Below are positions 27,286 to 37,400 of a DNA stretch of 64,000 nt, piece after piece. The notes under the pieces were generated by a model that saw only the letters and a list, made by a program, of their open reading frames with translations, made no database searches and was not told the origin of the DNA. Positions within the stretch are counted from its first letter, which is position 1, and every line of letters begins with the position of its first letter. The stretch is from positions 106,561-170,560 of the forward strand of contig CALXCE010000001.1 in NCBI GenBank assembly GCA_944386725.1. The letters are read 5' to 3'. Both the position numbers and the translations under genes were made by a program. This DNA comes from an uncultured Clostridia bacterium (lineage in GTDB: Bacteria; Bacillota; Clostridia; TANB77; CAG-508).

Positions 27286-28428
27286 TTACAACTCAATTAC
27301 TTTCTCCCAATTTAAATTTTCCTTTCCAAAATGTCCATAATTCGTCGTCTTTGTATAAATTGGTTTTCTTAAATCCAAATAATTGATAATACCCCTTGGT
27401 GTTAAATCAAATTTATTCTCAATTTTACGAATAATTTCTTCTTCTGGAATAGTATTGGTTCCCAATGTATCTACATAGATAGAAACTGGTTTTGCAACTC
27501 CTATTGCATAAGAAAATTGTATTTCGCATTTTTTTGCATACCCATTTGCAACTATGTTCTTAGCAATAAACCTTGCCATATAAGCTGCAGACCTGTCCAC
27601 TTTTGTTGCGTCCTTTCCCGAAAAAGCTCCACCTCCGTGTCTTGCATATCCTCCATAGGTATCTACTATAATCTTTCTTCCTGTTAAACCGCTATCTCCT
27701 AATGGTCCTCCAATTACAAATCTTCCTGTTGGATTGATAAAATATTTTGTTTTTTCATCTAGTAATTCTTGTGGTACTACTTCGCTTATTACTTTTTCTT
27801 TGATATCTCTTTTTAATGTTTCTAAATCCACTTCTTCTTTATGTTGCGTGGATATGACTATGGTATCTACTCGAATTGGCTTAGTATCTTCATATTCAAC
27901 CGTAACTTGTACTTTTCCATCTGGTCTTAAATAATTAATGATATTTTGTTTTCTTACTTCTGATAATCTTTTGGCTAGTTTATGTGCTAATGATATTGGT
28001 AATGGCATAAATTCCTTTGTTTCATCACACGCAAATCCAAACATAATCCCTTGATCTCCTGCTCCTTCGGAATTTAATTCTTCTCCTTCTTTCGTTTCTA
28101 ATGCTTTATCTACTCCTAAAGCAATATCAGGTGATTGTTTTGAAATACTAATGGTTATTTTACAGGTTCTATAGTCCATGTCCAAATTACTGTTATCATA
28201 GCCTATCTCTTTGATTGCTTGTCTTACCACTTTTTCTATGTCAACTTCTGCTAGTGACGTAATTTCTCCTGTGATAAAGATTTCTCCTTTTCCTGCTACT
28301 GTTTCACATGCTACTCTTGCATTTTCATCTTTTGCTAAATAGCTATCCAAAATGCTATCTGATATATAATCACATAGTTTATCTGGATGCCCTTCTGTTA
28401 CACTTTCTGATGTAAATAATTTTTTCAT
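27286..28428 (-). CDS. metK: S-adenosylmethionine synthetase
   Basis: 380 residues. Motifs [36 protein letters not shown] and the P-loop-like [19 protein letters not shown]. Makes SAM from methionine and ATP in the cytosol. No SAM riboswitch precedes it; it lies 32 bases below mnmA, so it is transcribed with the suf/mnmA genes. Confidence 0.98.
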   Translation of the reverse strand: MKKLFTSESVTEGHPDKLCDYISDSILDSYLAKDENARVACETVAGKGEIFITGEITSLAEVDIEKVVRQAIKEIGYDNSNLDMDYRTCKITISISKQSPDIALGVDKALETKEGEELNSEGAGDQGIMFGFACDETKEFMPLPISLAHKLAKRLSEVRKQNIINYLRPDGKVQVTVEYEDTKPIRVDTIVISTQHKEEVDLETLKRDIKEKVISEVVPQELLDEKTKYFINPTGRFVIGGPLGDSGLTGRKIIVDTYGGYARHGGGAFSGKDATKVDRSAAYMARFIAKNIVANGYAKKCEIQFSYAIGVAKPVSIYVDTLGTNTIPEEEIIRKIENKFDLTPRGIINYLDLRKPIYTKTTNYGHFGKENLNWEKVIEL

Positions 28429-28460
28429 ATTAGGTCAATCCTTTCTTTGTTTGATGTTTA

Positions 28461-29517
28461 TTATTTTTCTATCTTTCCTCCACCTAGGACGATATCTCCT
28501 ACATAAAAAACTGCTGATTGTCCTGGAGTAATTGCCCTTTGAGGTTCTAAGAATTTTACTTTTATCTGATGTCCTTCTTGTTTTATTTTCGCTTTTGCTT
28601 GCTTTGATGAATATCTAGTTTTTACTTCCACTTCCATTTCTTCTTTTACATCATCTACTAAAAGTAAATTAATATCTGTTACCGTAATTTCTTTTTTGTA
28701 TAGTTCTTTTTCTTCTCCAACAATTACTTCATTTTTAGCTTTATTGAATCCTAGCACAAATAATGGCACTTTATAAGATATTCCAAGACCTTTTCTTTGT
28801 CCTATTGTGTAATTATATAATCCTGTATGTTTTCCTAGAATTTCTCCTTTAGAATTTACGATGTTTCCTTTTTTTGGTTTTATAGCAGAATTGTTTTCTA
28901 AAAATTTTTTATAATTGCCATCTGGAACAAAACAAATATCTTCACTGTCTGGTTTATTAGCTACTTTTAAATTTTTTTCTCTTGCAATTTCTCTTATTTG
29001 TTCTTTATTTTCAAAATCGGCCAGTGGAAATAATACATGTTCGATTAATTCTTTTGGTATGCTCCATAAGACATAGCTTTGATCTTTTTTGCCAGCTTTC
29101 GATTTCTTTAATACCCATCTTTGATATTCTTCACTATATTCTGTTTTCGTATAATGACCAGTTGCAATATAATTACATCCTAATTCTTTTGCTTTTTTCC
29201 ACATATAACCAAACTTCATATATTTGTTACATTCGATACATGGATTTGGCGTTTTACAGTTTGCATAACAATTGATAAAATCATCTATAATATATTTTCT
29301 AAAATCTTCTTTACAATCATAGGTAAAGTGTGGTATTCCAATTGAGTTGCATACATTTTTTGCATCTAAATAAGTGTTGGTATTGCAACAACTACTGCCT
29401 ATAAATAGTTCTAGTGTTGTTCCTATTACTTCGTATCCTTTTTCTTTTAACAGCAATGCTGATACGCTACTATCAACGCCTCCACTCATTCCGAATCAAT
29501 ACTTTTTTATTTTCCAT
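28461..29517 (-). CDS. mnmA: MnmA, tRNA-uridine 2-sulfurtransferase, with +1 frameshift at codon 9
   Basis: About 351 residues. The true start at 29517 encodes MENKKVLI; then an extra C precedes GGA ATG AGT GGA, giving GMSGGVDSSVSALLLKEKG, the PP-loop ATP pyrophosphatase motif. Catalytic cysteines are visible in NPCIECNKYMKFG and in DSEDICFVPDG. MnmA thiolates U34 of Lys, Glu and Gln tRNAs with sulfur relayed from a cysteine desulfurase, which fits its place just after sufS and sufU. Starting at the internal ATG of GMSGG would lose the first beta strand and has no ribosome-binding site. Confidence 0.92.
29490..29493 (-). other. +1 frameshift site, ATT-C-GGA (mnmA)
   Basis: Extra C opposite G29493, after only eight codons. 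The restored sequence is KKVLIGMSGGVDSS. Confidence 0.8.
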
Positions 29518-29531
29518 TTATCTCTTCCTTT

Positions 29532-29999
29532 TTAATGACATTCTTCTATCTTGCCATTCCCCTCTTCTTTATTTTTATCTAACATATCTTCTAATGTATG
29601 CCAAGCAAGTAGTGCACACTTTACTCTAGCTGGCATATTCGATACATTTTTGAAAGCAATTGCATCCTCTAATTTTTTTAATTCTTCTTCATTAGTTGTT
29701 TCTCTTTTTATCATTTCAATAAATGTCTTAATTATTTCTTTTGCTTCTTCTATTGTTTTTCCTTTTAGCGTATCTATCATAATAGAAGTAGAAGCTTGAG
29801 AAATCGCACACCCATGTCCTAAAAATGCCATATCTTCAATTACATTTCCATTTAGTTTTAATTCTAATGTAATTTCATCACCACAATTTGGATTATGTCC
29901 TATTTCACAATAATCTGCATTTTCTAATTTCTTTTTATTGTAGGAACTCATGCTGTGTTCCATGATTAATTCGTTATAAACTTCTGTTAAATCTTCCAT
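29532..29999 (-). CDS. sufU: SufU, sulfur-transfer protein of the SUF system
   Basis: 155 residues. IscU-like fold with the zinc/catalytic cysteines in HNPNCGDEITLEL, GHGCAISQASTSIM and MPARVKCALLAWHTL. The insertion between the second and third cysteine is as in Gram-positive SufU. It activates SufS by accepting its persulfide sulfur. It lies 15 bases above mnmA and below sufS, with a palindromic repeat between it and sufS. Confidence 0.95.
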   Translation of the reverse strand: MEDLTEVYNELIMEHSMSSYNKKKLENADYCEIGHNPNCGDEITLELKLNGNVIEDMAFLGHGCAISQASTSIMIDTLKGKTIEEAKEIIKTFIEMIKRETTNEEELKKLEDAIAFKNVSNMPARVKCALLAWHTLEDMLDKNKEEGNGKIEECH

Positions 30000-30046
30000 A
30001 AAAAAATCCTTTCTTTTTATATAAACAAAATAATAATAATTTTTGA

Positions 30047-30182
30047 GAAATTTTGATTGAAAGTAATCGAGTTAGAAATTGTTGAAGACATTTTAGGGAA
30101 AATGTTCAAACTTGCTTTGAAAGGGTGCCCTAAAATTCGATTACAATTTCTTACGAGATTAGCTTGAACGATAAATTTCAAA
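30047..30182. repeat. Imperfect palindromic element between sufS and sufU
   Basis: About 135 bp. TAATCGAGTTAGAAATTGT on one side pairs with ACAATTTCTTACGAGATTA on the other; inner arms ATTTTAGGG and CCCTAAAAT also pair; outer arms GAAATTT and AAATTTC pair. No coding frame. Unrelated in sequence to the MITE copies. It splits the suf operon, so it may act as an RNA processing or stabilising structure, or be a mobile remnant. Confidence 0.65.
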
Positions 30183-30193
30183 AAAATTAATTA

Positions 30194-31425
30194 TTATTTT
30201 TTCAAATTTATATATTTTTTAAACATCTCATAAGCTTTATTTAAAGCTATCACAAGCTTATCCACATCCTCTTTTGTATTATAAAAATAAAAACTTGCTC
30301 TACAAGTAGAATCTATTCCTAGAAATCTCATAAGTGGTTGTGCACAATGATTTCCTGACCTTATGCATACTCCTTCGCTATCTAGAATACTTGCTACGTC
30401 ATGTGGATGAACACCTTTTATATTAAACGAAATAACTGCTGAATGATTTTCTTTGTTTGGTGTTAAGTATAGGCTCAAGTAATCTAATTTTGACAATTCT
30501 TGCCTTGCATATAAAACTACTTCTTTTTCTATTTCTTGTATTTTATCATAACCTATATTCTCTATATAGTCAATTGCTGAACCTAAACCAATTACTCCTT
30601 CTACATTTTGCGTTCCTGCTTCAAATTTATTAGGAAGTGGTGCAAATGTGGTCTCTTGTTCATAGACATATTCTATCATATCTCCGCCCATTAAGAAAGG
30701 GTTCATTTTATTTAATATTTCTTTTTTAGCATATAACACTCCGATTCCAAGTGGTGCTAACATTTTATGTCCGAGAGAACACTAAAAAATCGCAATCTAA
30801 ATCTTGTACATCTATTTTCATATGAGGTATACTTTGTGATGCATCTACAATAACAATTGCTCCTTTTTTGTGTGCTTGTTTTATAATTTTCCTTACATTA
30901 TTGATTGTTCCGAACTACGTTTGAAAGATGTGTAATTCCAACTATTTTTGTCTTATCTGTGATTTTACTTTCTATTTCTTCATCTGATATTTCAAACTCA
31001 TCATTAATATACATATAATTTAGCTTACTTCCTGCTTGCTTTGCTACTTTTTGCCATGGAACTAAATTAGAATGATGCTCCATAATTGAGATAACAATTT
31101 CATCATCTTTTTTTAGGTTGTCCATTCCATAAGAATAAGCAATTAAATTTAGACTCTCTGTTGCATTTTTTGAAAATATAATTTCTTCCCTATGCTTACT
31201 ATTTATAAATTTAGCTATTTTGGTTCTAGTATTTTCATAACTTTGGGTTGCATCCATGCTTAAAGAGTATGCTCCTCTATGTGGGTTTGCATTATATTTT
31301 TCGTAAAATTCTTCTACTGCTTTTATGACTTGAATTGGTTTTTGTGTGGTTGCTCCACTGTCTAAGTATGTAATCTTTCTGTTTTGTAATATTGGAAAAT
31401 CTTTTTTTATTTCAATTGAATTCAT
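30194..31425 (-). CDS. sufS: SufS, cysteine desulfurase, with two +1 frameshifts
   Basis: About 409 residues after two shifts. N-terminal [33 protein letters not shown], then HLSNVV C GGA ACA ATC AAT at 30909-30912, and FLVFS C GGA CAT AAA ATG at 30770-30773. The second junction makes the PLP-lysine motif [15 protein letters not shown]. The active-site region ends with [20 protein letters not shown]. Read without shifts, the gene falls into three pieces and the PLP lysine is lost. It supplies persulfide sulfur to SufU, the Fe-S cluster scaffold and MnmA. Confidence 0.94.
30770..30773 (-). other. +1 frameshift site, TCT-C-GGA at the PLP-lysine motif (sufS)
   Basis: TTC TCT C GGA CAT AAA ATG. 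Skipping the C opposite G30773 yields FSGHKM. The unshifted frame stops at once (ACA TAA). Confidence 0.85.
30909..30912 (-). other. +1 frameshift site, GTT-C-GGA (sufS)
   Basis: AAC GTA GTT C GGA ACA. The restored junction is [15 protein letters not shown], conserved in SufS. The second site lies 46 codons later. Confidence 0.85.
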
Positions 31426-31614
31426 TTTTGTTTTTCCTCTCTTAATTAAACTATTTTATTTCTAATCGAAATTTTATGTCCATCCTCTTAAATCTAAAGG
31501 ATTCATTCAATAAAAAATATTAAACCTATATATGAAAATCCCAAGTGTATATTCATTTTTTATCTCACTTTCAAATTACTATTTTCTATTAAATTACTAA
31601 ATTGTAATTTCTTG

Positions 31615-32127
31615 TTATATTCCAAATTCTTTTGCATATTCCACTATACCAGTTATTTCTGCATCTGTATCATTCAATTTTATTGCCATAAAATTTTCAT
31701 TTGGTACTTCAAATGGTGCTGTTATTCCATATTGACTTGCTGGTATATAACCTGTTTTTGAATAATATTTTTCACTTCCTAAAACAATAGAATAATGGTA
31801 ACCTAGTTTTTTTGCTATTTTGTGTCCTTTTTCTATCAATGTCTTTCCTATACCTTGTTTTTGATATTTTGGTAGTATTCCAAGTGGTGCTAATGCTAAT
31901 TCATCATATTCTCCTATTTTTATTTTCGTAAATAATATATAACCAACTATTTTATTGTCTTGTATTGCCACCAAAGATAGTTCTGGAATAAAATTATTGC
32001 TTTTTCTTAAATCTACTACTAAATCTTGTTCATTTCCATCACTATGCTTTGCTGTCGCAAACGCTGTTTTTACTACATTATATACTTCATCATAATCTTC
32101 TTTATTTTCTTGTCTTATTTCTAACAT
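31615..32127 (-). CDS. GNAT family N-acetyltransferase
   Basis: 170 residues. Acetyl-CoA-binding motif A LGILPKYQKQGIGKTLIEKG, preceded by GYILFTKIKIGEYDELALAP. Resembles the YhbS-type group of predicted acetyltransferases. The substrate cannot be read from the sequence. It sits inside the suf operon between sufD and sufS, 28 bases below sufD. It may be a passenger. Confidence 0.92.
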   Translation of the reverse strand: MLEIRQENKEDYDEVYNVVKTAFATAKHSDGNEQDLVVDLRKSNNFIPELSLVAIQDNKIVGYILFTKIKIGEYDELALAPLGILPKYQKQGIGKTLIEKGHKIAKKLGYHYSIVLGSEKYYSKTGYIPASQYGITAPFEVPNENFMAIKLNDTDAEITGIVEYAKEFGI

Positions 32128-32154
32128 TGCTAATCTCCCCTACAAATTAACTTA

Positions 32155-33219
32155 TTAATCCAATCTTTTATCAATTTCTTGTAAAATTTCTTTTTTCAAA
32201 TCTTCATTTTTAATATTTTCCAAAATTTTATTAAATCTAGCTCTAACCATAAGTTTCATAGCCTCTTTTAATTCAAATCCTCTACTCATAATATAGAACA
32301 ATTCTTTTTCACCTATTTTACCTGCACTGCTACTATGATTTCCTTCTACTTCTTCCTCGGAACATAGAAGCATTGGCAATGCAATCGACCTAGCAGTGTC
32401 TGATAATAACATACAAGCTTCATTCTCATTTCCTGTTGCTTTTTTACATCCTTTTTTGAAGTCAATCGTTCCTTTAAAGTTCTTTTTCGCTTTATCTTTT
32501 AAAGCTCCTTGTACTTCTATATCTATATTTGACTTTTTGCCTCTTAGTTCTCCTATGTAATTCAAATCAAATAGTTGATTATCTTTTCCTAAATAAATTG
32601 TGTTTAATTGATTATCACATTTATTTCCTTGCAAATTTGAATAGTAATTGGTAATACTTCTTTTCCCTCCAAAATCTATTATGGTATAATTTACAACTGC
32701 ATTCTCTTCTAGATTATTTTCGATTGCCATGAAATTGTTCGAATTTTGATTCATTAAATTAACAAGAATCACATTTATCTTTGAATCTTTCTTGGCTAGT
32801 AATTTAAAAATTCCATTATGAAATGCCTCTATACTTTCATCTGATTCATATTTCAAAACAATAGTGGCTTTTGCCTCTTCATTTGCGATAACTTCAATAC
32901 AATCAACTAAATTTACATTTTCTTTGTCAAATTTAAAATCTATACATATTTCTTTGTTTGTTTTGCTATCCATCGTTATCTTTAAACTCTTATTTGCTTT
33001 TTTCTTTACTTGATTGGTCAGAACATCACCTAACCCGTAAACCAAGTCACAGTTTACTGTAACTTCATCGACCTTTATCCTAGAATCATTCACTTCTATT
33101 TTTACATTGTTAAAACTTCCTATCTTGTTTGGAATAACATCCTTGTCTATCTTAATATTATTGATATTAAAGTTTCTTGAAGTTCTAACAGGTGTTTCGT
33201 TTAATTTTAAATTATTCAT
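32155..33219 (-). CDS. sufD: SufD-like subunit of the SUF Fe-S assembly complex
   Basis: 354 residues. SufBD beta-helix fold; C-terminal GNENEACMLLSDTARSIALP and SHHSSAGKIGEKELFYIMSR-type region (here NHSSSAGKIGEKELFYIMSR) followed by ELKEAMKLMVRARF. Partner of SufB in the SufBC2D scaffold. It is shorter than E. coli SufD and sits in the order sufC-sufB-sufD. Confidence 0.92.
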   Translation of the reverse strand: MNNLKLNETPVRTSRNFNINNIKIDKDVIPNKIGSFNNVKIEVNDSRIKVDEVTVNCDLVYGLGDVLTNQVKKKANKSLKITMDSKTNKEICIDFKFDKENVNLVDCIEVIANEEAKATIVLKYESDESIEAFHNGIFKLLAKKDSKINVILVNLMNQNSNNFMAIENNLEENAVVNYTIIDFGGKRSITNYYSNLQGNKCDNQLNTIYLGKDNQLFDLNYIGELRGKKSNIDIEVQGALKDKAKKNFKGTIDFKKGCKKATGNENEACMLLSDTARSIALPMLLCSEEEVEGNHSSSAGKIGEKELFYIMSRGFELKEAMKLMVRARFNKILENIKNEDLKKEILQEIDKRLD

Positions 33220-33283
33220 TTTTAGTCCTTTCTTCTACATTATTTCAATTCAAAAAAGAATGGTTATAATGTATTTTTTGAAT

Positions 33284-34685
33284 TTATCCGATTGCTCCTT
33301 CTAATTCTAAGTTAATAAGATTATTCATTTCTACTGCATACTCTACTGGTAGTTCTTTTGAAATCGGATAAGCAAATCCTCTTACAATCATTGCTTTTGC
33401 ATCTTCTTCTGACAATCCTCTACTCATTAAATAGAATATGGTTTTGTCACTAATTTTTCCTATTTTAGCTTCGTGTGAGAATTCTACTTCATCTGTTCTG
33501 ATATCATTTACAGGTATGGTATCAGAAATGGAAATGTCATCTAACATAAGCGATTCACATGATACAGATGATTTAGATTTTTTTGCATTTTCTCCTATTC
33601 TAACTAATGACCTATAAGTACATTTTCCGCCATTTTTAGAAATTGATTTTGCATTTACTACACTTGAAGTATTTGGTGCATTATGGATAACTTTAAATCC
33701 ATTATCTAAGTTTTGTCCTCCTCCTGCAAAGGATATTCCCGTATATTCTGTTTTTGCTCCTTCTCCATTTAATATGCTCATTGGGTATAACATAGAGATT
33801 TTAGAGCCAAATGAACCTGTTACCCAGTCAACTTGTGCATTTTTTCCTACAATTGCTTTTTTGGTATTTAAGTTTAACATATTTTTTGACCAATTTTCTA
33901 TTGTTGAATATCTTAAGTATGCATTATCTTTTACATATAATTCTACACAACCTGCATGTAAGTTTACTTTGTTATATTTTGGTGCTGAGCACCCTTCTAT
34001 AAAATGAAGAGATGCTCCTTCATCAACTATAATTAATGTATGTTCAAATTGTCCTGATTCTGGTGAATTTAGTCTAAAATAAGATTGAAGTGGTATATCC
34101 ACCTTGATTCCTTTTGGAACATAAACAAAAGAACCTCCAGACCAAACTGCTCCATGTAATGCTACAAATTTATGGTCGTGTACAGGAACACATTTCATAA
34201 AGTGTTGTTTTACGAGTTCTGGATATTCTCTTACAGCTGTTTCCATATCGGTATAAATAACACCTTGTTTGATTAAATCTTCTTTCATACTATGGTAAAC
34301 TACTTCTGAATCATATTGTGCTCCCACTCCTGCTAAAGATGCTTTTTCTGCTTCTGGAATTCCGAAGTTTGTCAAATGTATTTTTGATATCTTCTGGTAC
34401 ATCGTCCCATGAATTTGACAATCCAGTTTTTGGTCTTACATATGTAGCTATTTCGTCCATATTTAATTCTGAAATATCTGGTCCCCAAGTAGGAAGTTCT
34501 AGTTTATTATATAAATCTAATGCTTTTAACCTAAATTCTTTCATCCACTTTGGGTCATTTTTTTGTTTTGATATTTTTTCTATAATTTCAGGTGTTAAAC
34601 CTTTTTCTATTTTAAAATCATATTCATCTTTATTTTTTATGTCATATATGTTTCTGTTTATTTCTTCTAGTTTTGTTTTACTCAT
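33284..34685 (-). CDS. sufB: SufB, Fe-S cluster scaffold protein, with +1 frameshift
   Basis: About 466 residues, normal length for SufB. After 107 codons (GAC AAA CTT) an extra C precedes GGA ATT CCA GAA, giving DKLGIPEAEKASLAGVGAQY, a conserved SufB segment. The C-terminal core has the SufB signature RIGENAKKSKSSVSCESLML (conserved Cys) and EVEFSHEAKIGKISDKTIFY. The unshifted upstream part ends after a dozen nonsense residues. Scaffold for Fe-S assembly with SufC and SufD. Confidence 0.95.
34361..34364 (-). other. +1 frameshift site, CTT-C-GGA (sufB)
   Basis: Extra C opposite G34364. Restored junction FDKLGIPEAEKASLAG. Confidence 0.85.
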
Positions 34686-34719
34686 TTTATATATTCCTTT
34701 CGATTTTCAACTGGCATTT

Positions 34720-35457
34720 TTATTTATATTGTGCATACCCTTTTTCTTCAATCTCCTTTGCCAACTCTTGATTTCCTGTCTTCACAATTTTTCCACCGAC
34801 TAAAACATGAACATAATCAACTTTTAGACTATGTAAAATCTTAGTATTATGAGTAATAATAAGCACGGCATTGTCATTATTTTTAAACATTTCAATTCCT
34901 TTTGATACGGTTTTTATCGCATCAACATCTAGTCCAGAATCCGTTTCATCTAAGATAGCAAGTTTTGGATTTAATACAAGCATTTGTAAGATTTCGTTTT
35001 TCTTTTTTTCTCCACCTGAAAATCCAACATTTAAGCTTCTTTCCATATTCTTCGGATTCATATTTAATTCTTCCATGTATTTTTTCAATTCATCTTTAAA
35101 TTCAAATATTTTTACTGGTTTTCCTGTCATTTTATTTTTCGCATATTTTAAGAAATTCGTTACAGAAACGCCTGGAATTTCCTCTGGTAATTGGAATGAC
35201 ATAAAAATTCCTTTTCTTGCAATTTCATCTGTTTTTAAGTTTGTGATATCTTCTCCGTCAAATTTAATTTTTCCTTTTGTTTTATGATAAATAGGATTAT
35301 TTAAAATGGCATTTGCAGTTGTAGTTTTTCCTGAACCGTTTGGGCCCATTATGACATGAATTTCTCCTTTGTTTATAGTCATGTTTATCCCTTTTAGTAT
35401 TTCTTTTTCTTCTGCATTTACATTTAAATCTTTTATTTCTAATAATTTATTACTCAT
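34720..35457 (-). CDS. sufC: SufC, ABC-type ATPase of the SUF system
   Basis: 245 residues. Walker A GPNGSGKTTTANAIL, Q-loop FMSFQLPEEIPGVSVTNFLK, signature FSGGEKKKNEILQML, Walker B LAILDETDSGLDVDA, H-loop VLIITHNTKILHSLK. The set is diagnostic for SufC. It drives conformational change of SufBD during cluster assembly. First structural gene after the regulator. Confidence 0.97.
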   Translation of the reverse strand: MSNKLLEIKDLNVNAEEKEILKGINMTINKGEIHVIMGPNGSGKTTTANAILNNPIYHKTKGKIKFDGEDITNLKTDEIARKGIFMSFQLPEEIPGVSVTNFLKYAKNKMTGKPVKIFEFKDELKKYMEELNMNPKNMERSLNVGFSGGEKKKNEILQMLVLNPKLAILDETDSGLDVDAIKTVSKGIEMFKNNDNAVLIITHNTKILHSLKVDYVHVLVGGKIVKTGNQELAKEIEEKGYAQYK

Positions 35458-35502
35458 AACAACTTCCTTTCTTATTCTATTGTATTTAACATTTATATTG
35501 TT

Positions 35503-35952
35503 CTACTTCTTTCTTGCTGTTCTTCTTTTACAACATCTACATTTTTCTTTATTGATATCATAATTACAGTCTAAATCATTTAAATCTAAAACCTTATGAA
35601 CATATTTTGCTAATTGATTGATTGTTTTATCATCAATTGCCAGCTTGATTTTTTCTGCTTCTCTCTTAGCTTCTTCCGCTTCCAAACTAAGCACATCCTT
35701 TAAGAATAAGAAAACAATATCATAAGCTTCTAATATTTTTTTTGCTAAATTTTCTCCATCTAATGTAAGTTCAATAGTTCCGTATGATTCATAATTTATT
35801 AGACCATTATCTTTTAAATTATATAATGCTTTATTTACACTTGGCTTCGTACAATTCATTTTTTTTGCAATATCTGTAACTCTTACCTTTCCATTCTGTT
35901 TTTTTAATATATACATCGTTTTTAAATATTCTTCTGATGCTTTTGATACCAT
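35503..35952 (-). CDS. DtxR/MntR-type metal-dependent regulator
   Basis: 149 residues. Begins SKASEEYLKTMYILKKQNGK, a DtxR-family winged helix (VRVTDIAKKMNCTKPSVNKA as recognition region), then a dimerisation domain with the metal-binding LDGENLAKKILEAYDIVFLF (conserved His replaced in part). An extra cysteine cluster at the end (CNYDINKEKCRCCKRR) is unusual and could sense iron or Fe-S clusters. It leads the suf operon with a 45-base gap to sufC, so it most likely controls it. Confidence 0.85.
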   Translation of the reverse strand: MVSKASEEYLKTMYILKKQNGKVRVTDIAKKMNCTKPSVNKALYNLKDNGLINYESYGTIELTLDGENLAKKILEAYDIVFLFLKDVLSLEAEEAKREAEKIKLAIDDKTINQLAKYVHKVLDLNDLDCNYDINKEKCRCCKRRTARKK

Positions 35953-35969
35953 ATCTTCCTCTCCTTTTT

Positions 35970-36014
35970 GTTAACTTCGGTTAACATTGTACTACGTTAT
36001 GATTTGTTTGTCAA
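35970..36014 (-). promoter_or_regulatory. Sigma-A promoter and palindromic operator of the dtxR-suf operon
   Basis: On the minus strand TTGACA (36009-36014), 17 bases, TACAAT (35986-35991), then GTTAACCGAAGTTAAC (35970-35985), an inverted repeat covering the expected transcription start. The layout suits binding by the regulator encoded next to it. Confidence 0.75.
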
Positions 36015-36043
36015 GGCTAACATAAAAAAAGAATGCTTTAATC

Positions 36044-36066
36044 AAAAAACGAAGGTAAATCCTCCG
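36044..36066. terminator. Bidirectional terminator between sipW-like gene and dtxR
   Basis: CGAAGG-TAAAT-CCTCCG with A-run on one side and T-run on the other. Ends the sipW-Nudix transcript. Confidence 0.7.
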
Positions 36067-36082
36067 CTTTTTTGCCTTATTT

Positions 36083-36679
36083 TTATTTATCTCTTTCTTG
36101 CCTATAATGTTTTCGTTTTTCCTTTCTCTCTTGTTTTTTCTTTTTTATTTGACTTTTATAACAATAGATAAAAATAATGATTAAAATTAGTATGATTAAT
36201 GTAATTTTACTTCTTAGAATTTCTGTAACTATCCCAAAATGACTGATTTTGAATTGATATTTCCCTTCTATTTGTTCATATGTTATTTTTTCCTTGTCTT
36301 CTGTATTATTGTTGTCACCTTTTGTTTTGTATTTCTTTATGCCGTTTTCTTCTACAATTCCAATCACTCTATGTGTAACAATTGTTTCTCCTTGCGAAAA
36401 GGAAATGATGTCACTAATTTGTACCTCATCTTGTGGAACTTCTTTTACCAGTATGGCGTCTCCTGTCATAATAGTAGGCTCCATACTCCCTGATACAATT
36501 ACAAAACTTTTATAGCCAAAAAAGTCTGGGGTTTTATCTGGATTTATAAAAGATTTTATGATTAAAGTAAAATTAAATAGAATAATAGGTATTAATATAA
36601 TATAAAGAATTACGCTGATGACTCTTCCTATTGTGTGTATTCTTTGATTTTCTCTTTGAATTTTGTCAATTTTATACAT
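36083..36679 (-). CDS. Signal peptidase I, SipW/archaeal (S26B) type
   Basis: 198 residues. Membrane helix at residues 17-45, catalytic serine in [13 protein letters not shown], and [10 protein letters not shown], where His replaces the Lys of the usual Ser-Lys dyad, as in SipW and ER-type peptidases. A C-terminal helix ([16 protein letters not shown]) and a basic tail follow. It cleaves signal peptides of selected exported proteins; SipW-type enzymes often serve biofilm or spore-associated substrates. The start overlaps the Nudix gene by eight bases. Confidence 0.92.
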   Translation of the reverse strand: MYKIDKIQRENQRIHTIGRVISVILYIILIPIILFNFTLIIKSFINPDKTPDFFGYKSFVIVSGSMEPTIMTGDAILVKEVPQDEVQISDIISFSQGETIVTHRVIGIVEENGIKKYKTKGDNNNTEDKEKITYEQIEGKYQFKISHFGIVTEILRSKITLIILILIIIFIYCYKSQIKKKKQERKEKRKHYRQERDK

Positions 36680-37253
36680 TTTTTTGACCCCTTAACTTTT
36701 GATTTAGTTTAGCATAAATATTTTCTTTTATCCAATTTTCTTCTGACTTATTTTCCACTTTTTCTATTGGAACCCATTTCACTCCGCTATTTTCATCTTC
36801 TTTTATATAGAGAGTTTCTTTTTCATCCACTTCCAAAAGATAGGTTAAATTTAAGTGTACATGAGAAGAAACATAGTTTCCTTTTTTGATATGTCCGTTT
36901 ACTGTTAGTATTTCTAAAGAGAATATATTGCCATCCTTTAATACTTTTATATTTTTCACTCCTGTTTCTTCTTTTAATTCTTTGATTGCTACTTTTAATA
37001 AATCTGCTTCTCCATCACTGTGTCCACCTGTCCAAGCCCAAGATTGATAAATATTGTGATATATCATCAATACTTTAGTTCTTTCCTTATTCACTACCCA
37101 GCTAGAAGCTGTAAAATGTCCAAATTCATTTTCTCTCGTTAAAATATTGTCAAAAGTATGTATGTATTTTAACATAGTTTGTTTATCTTTCTCTTCTTGT
37201 TCATTATATGGATTATAATTTTCTATCTTCGTTTTTAAATCATTTAAATTCAT
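36672..37253 (-). CDS. Nudix hydrolase
   Basis: 193 residues. Nudix box [20 protein letters not shown] followed by TGV, agreeing with GX5EX7REUXEEXGU except for Lys for Arg. Preceded by [20 protein letters not shown] and SWAWTGG, as in predicted IPP-isomerase-like or NUDIX proteins of Firmicutes. Substrate unknown. Translationally coupled to the signal peptidase. Confidence 0.92.
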   Translation of the reverse strand: MNLNDLKTKIENYNPYNEQEEKDKQTMLKYIHTFDNILTRENEFGHFTASSWVVNKERTKVLMIYHNIYQSWAWTGGHSDGEADLLKVAIKELKEETGVKNIKVLKDGNIFSLEILTVNGHIKKGNYVSSHVHLNLTYLLEVDEKETLYIKEDENSGVKWVPIEKVENKSEENWIKENIYAKLNQKLRGQKNV

Positions 37254-37297
37254 TTTTCAATCCTTTCATTCTCTATTTCATTATAGCAATATTTATA

Positions 37298-37332
37298 TAA
37301 AAAAGAAAGCATTTTTTTCTGCTTTCTTTTTA
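37298..37332 (-). terminator. Terminator after the acidic coiled-coil gene
   Basis: AAAAAGAAAGC-loop-GCTTTCTTTTT with A/T runs; lies about 70 bases below the stop at 37401. Confidence 0.75.
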
Positions 37333-37400
37333 AATGTAACAATTTGCTACTGGACATAGCTATTAATTTTATGTATTAAATTTTATGATTTTCTTTTTAA

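Noticed and set aside
28429-28460. SAM riboswitch or T-box before metK, argS or cysS
   Set aside because: Gaps upstream of these genes are too short and show no specifier or SAM-aptamer features.
30194-31425. Annotating sufS, sufB, der, pgi, spoIIP and the others as pairs of separate genes
   Set aside because: The second pieces have no ribosome-binding sites at the breaks, and the joined proteins match single-domain families exactly across the junctions.
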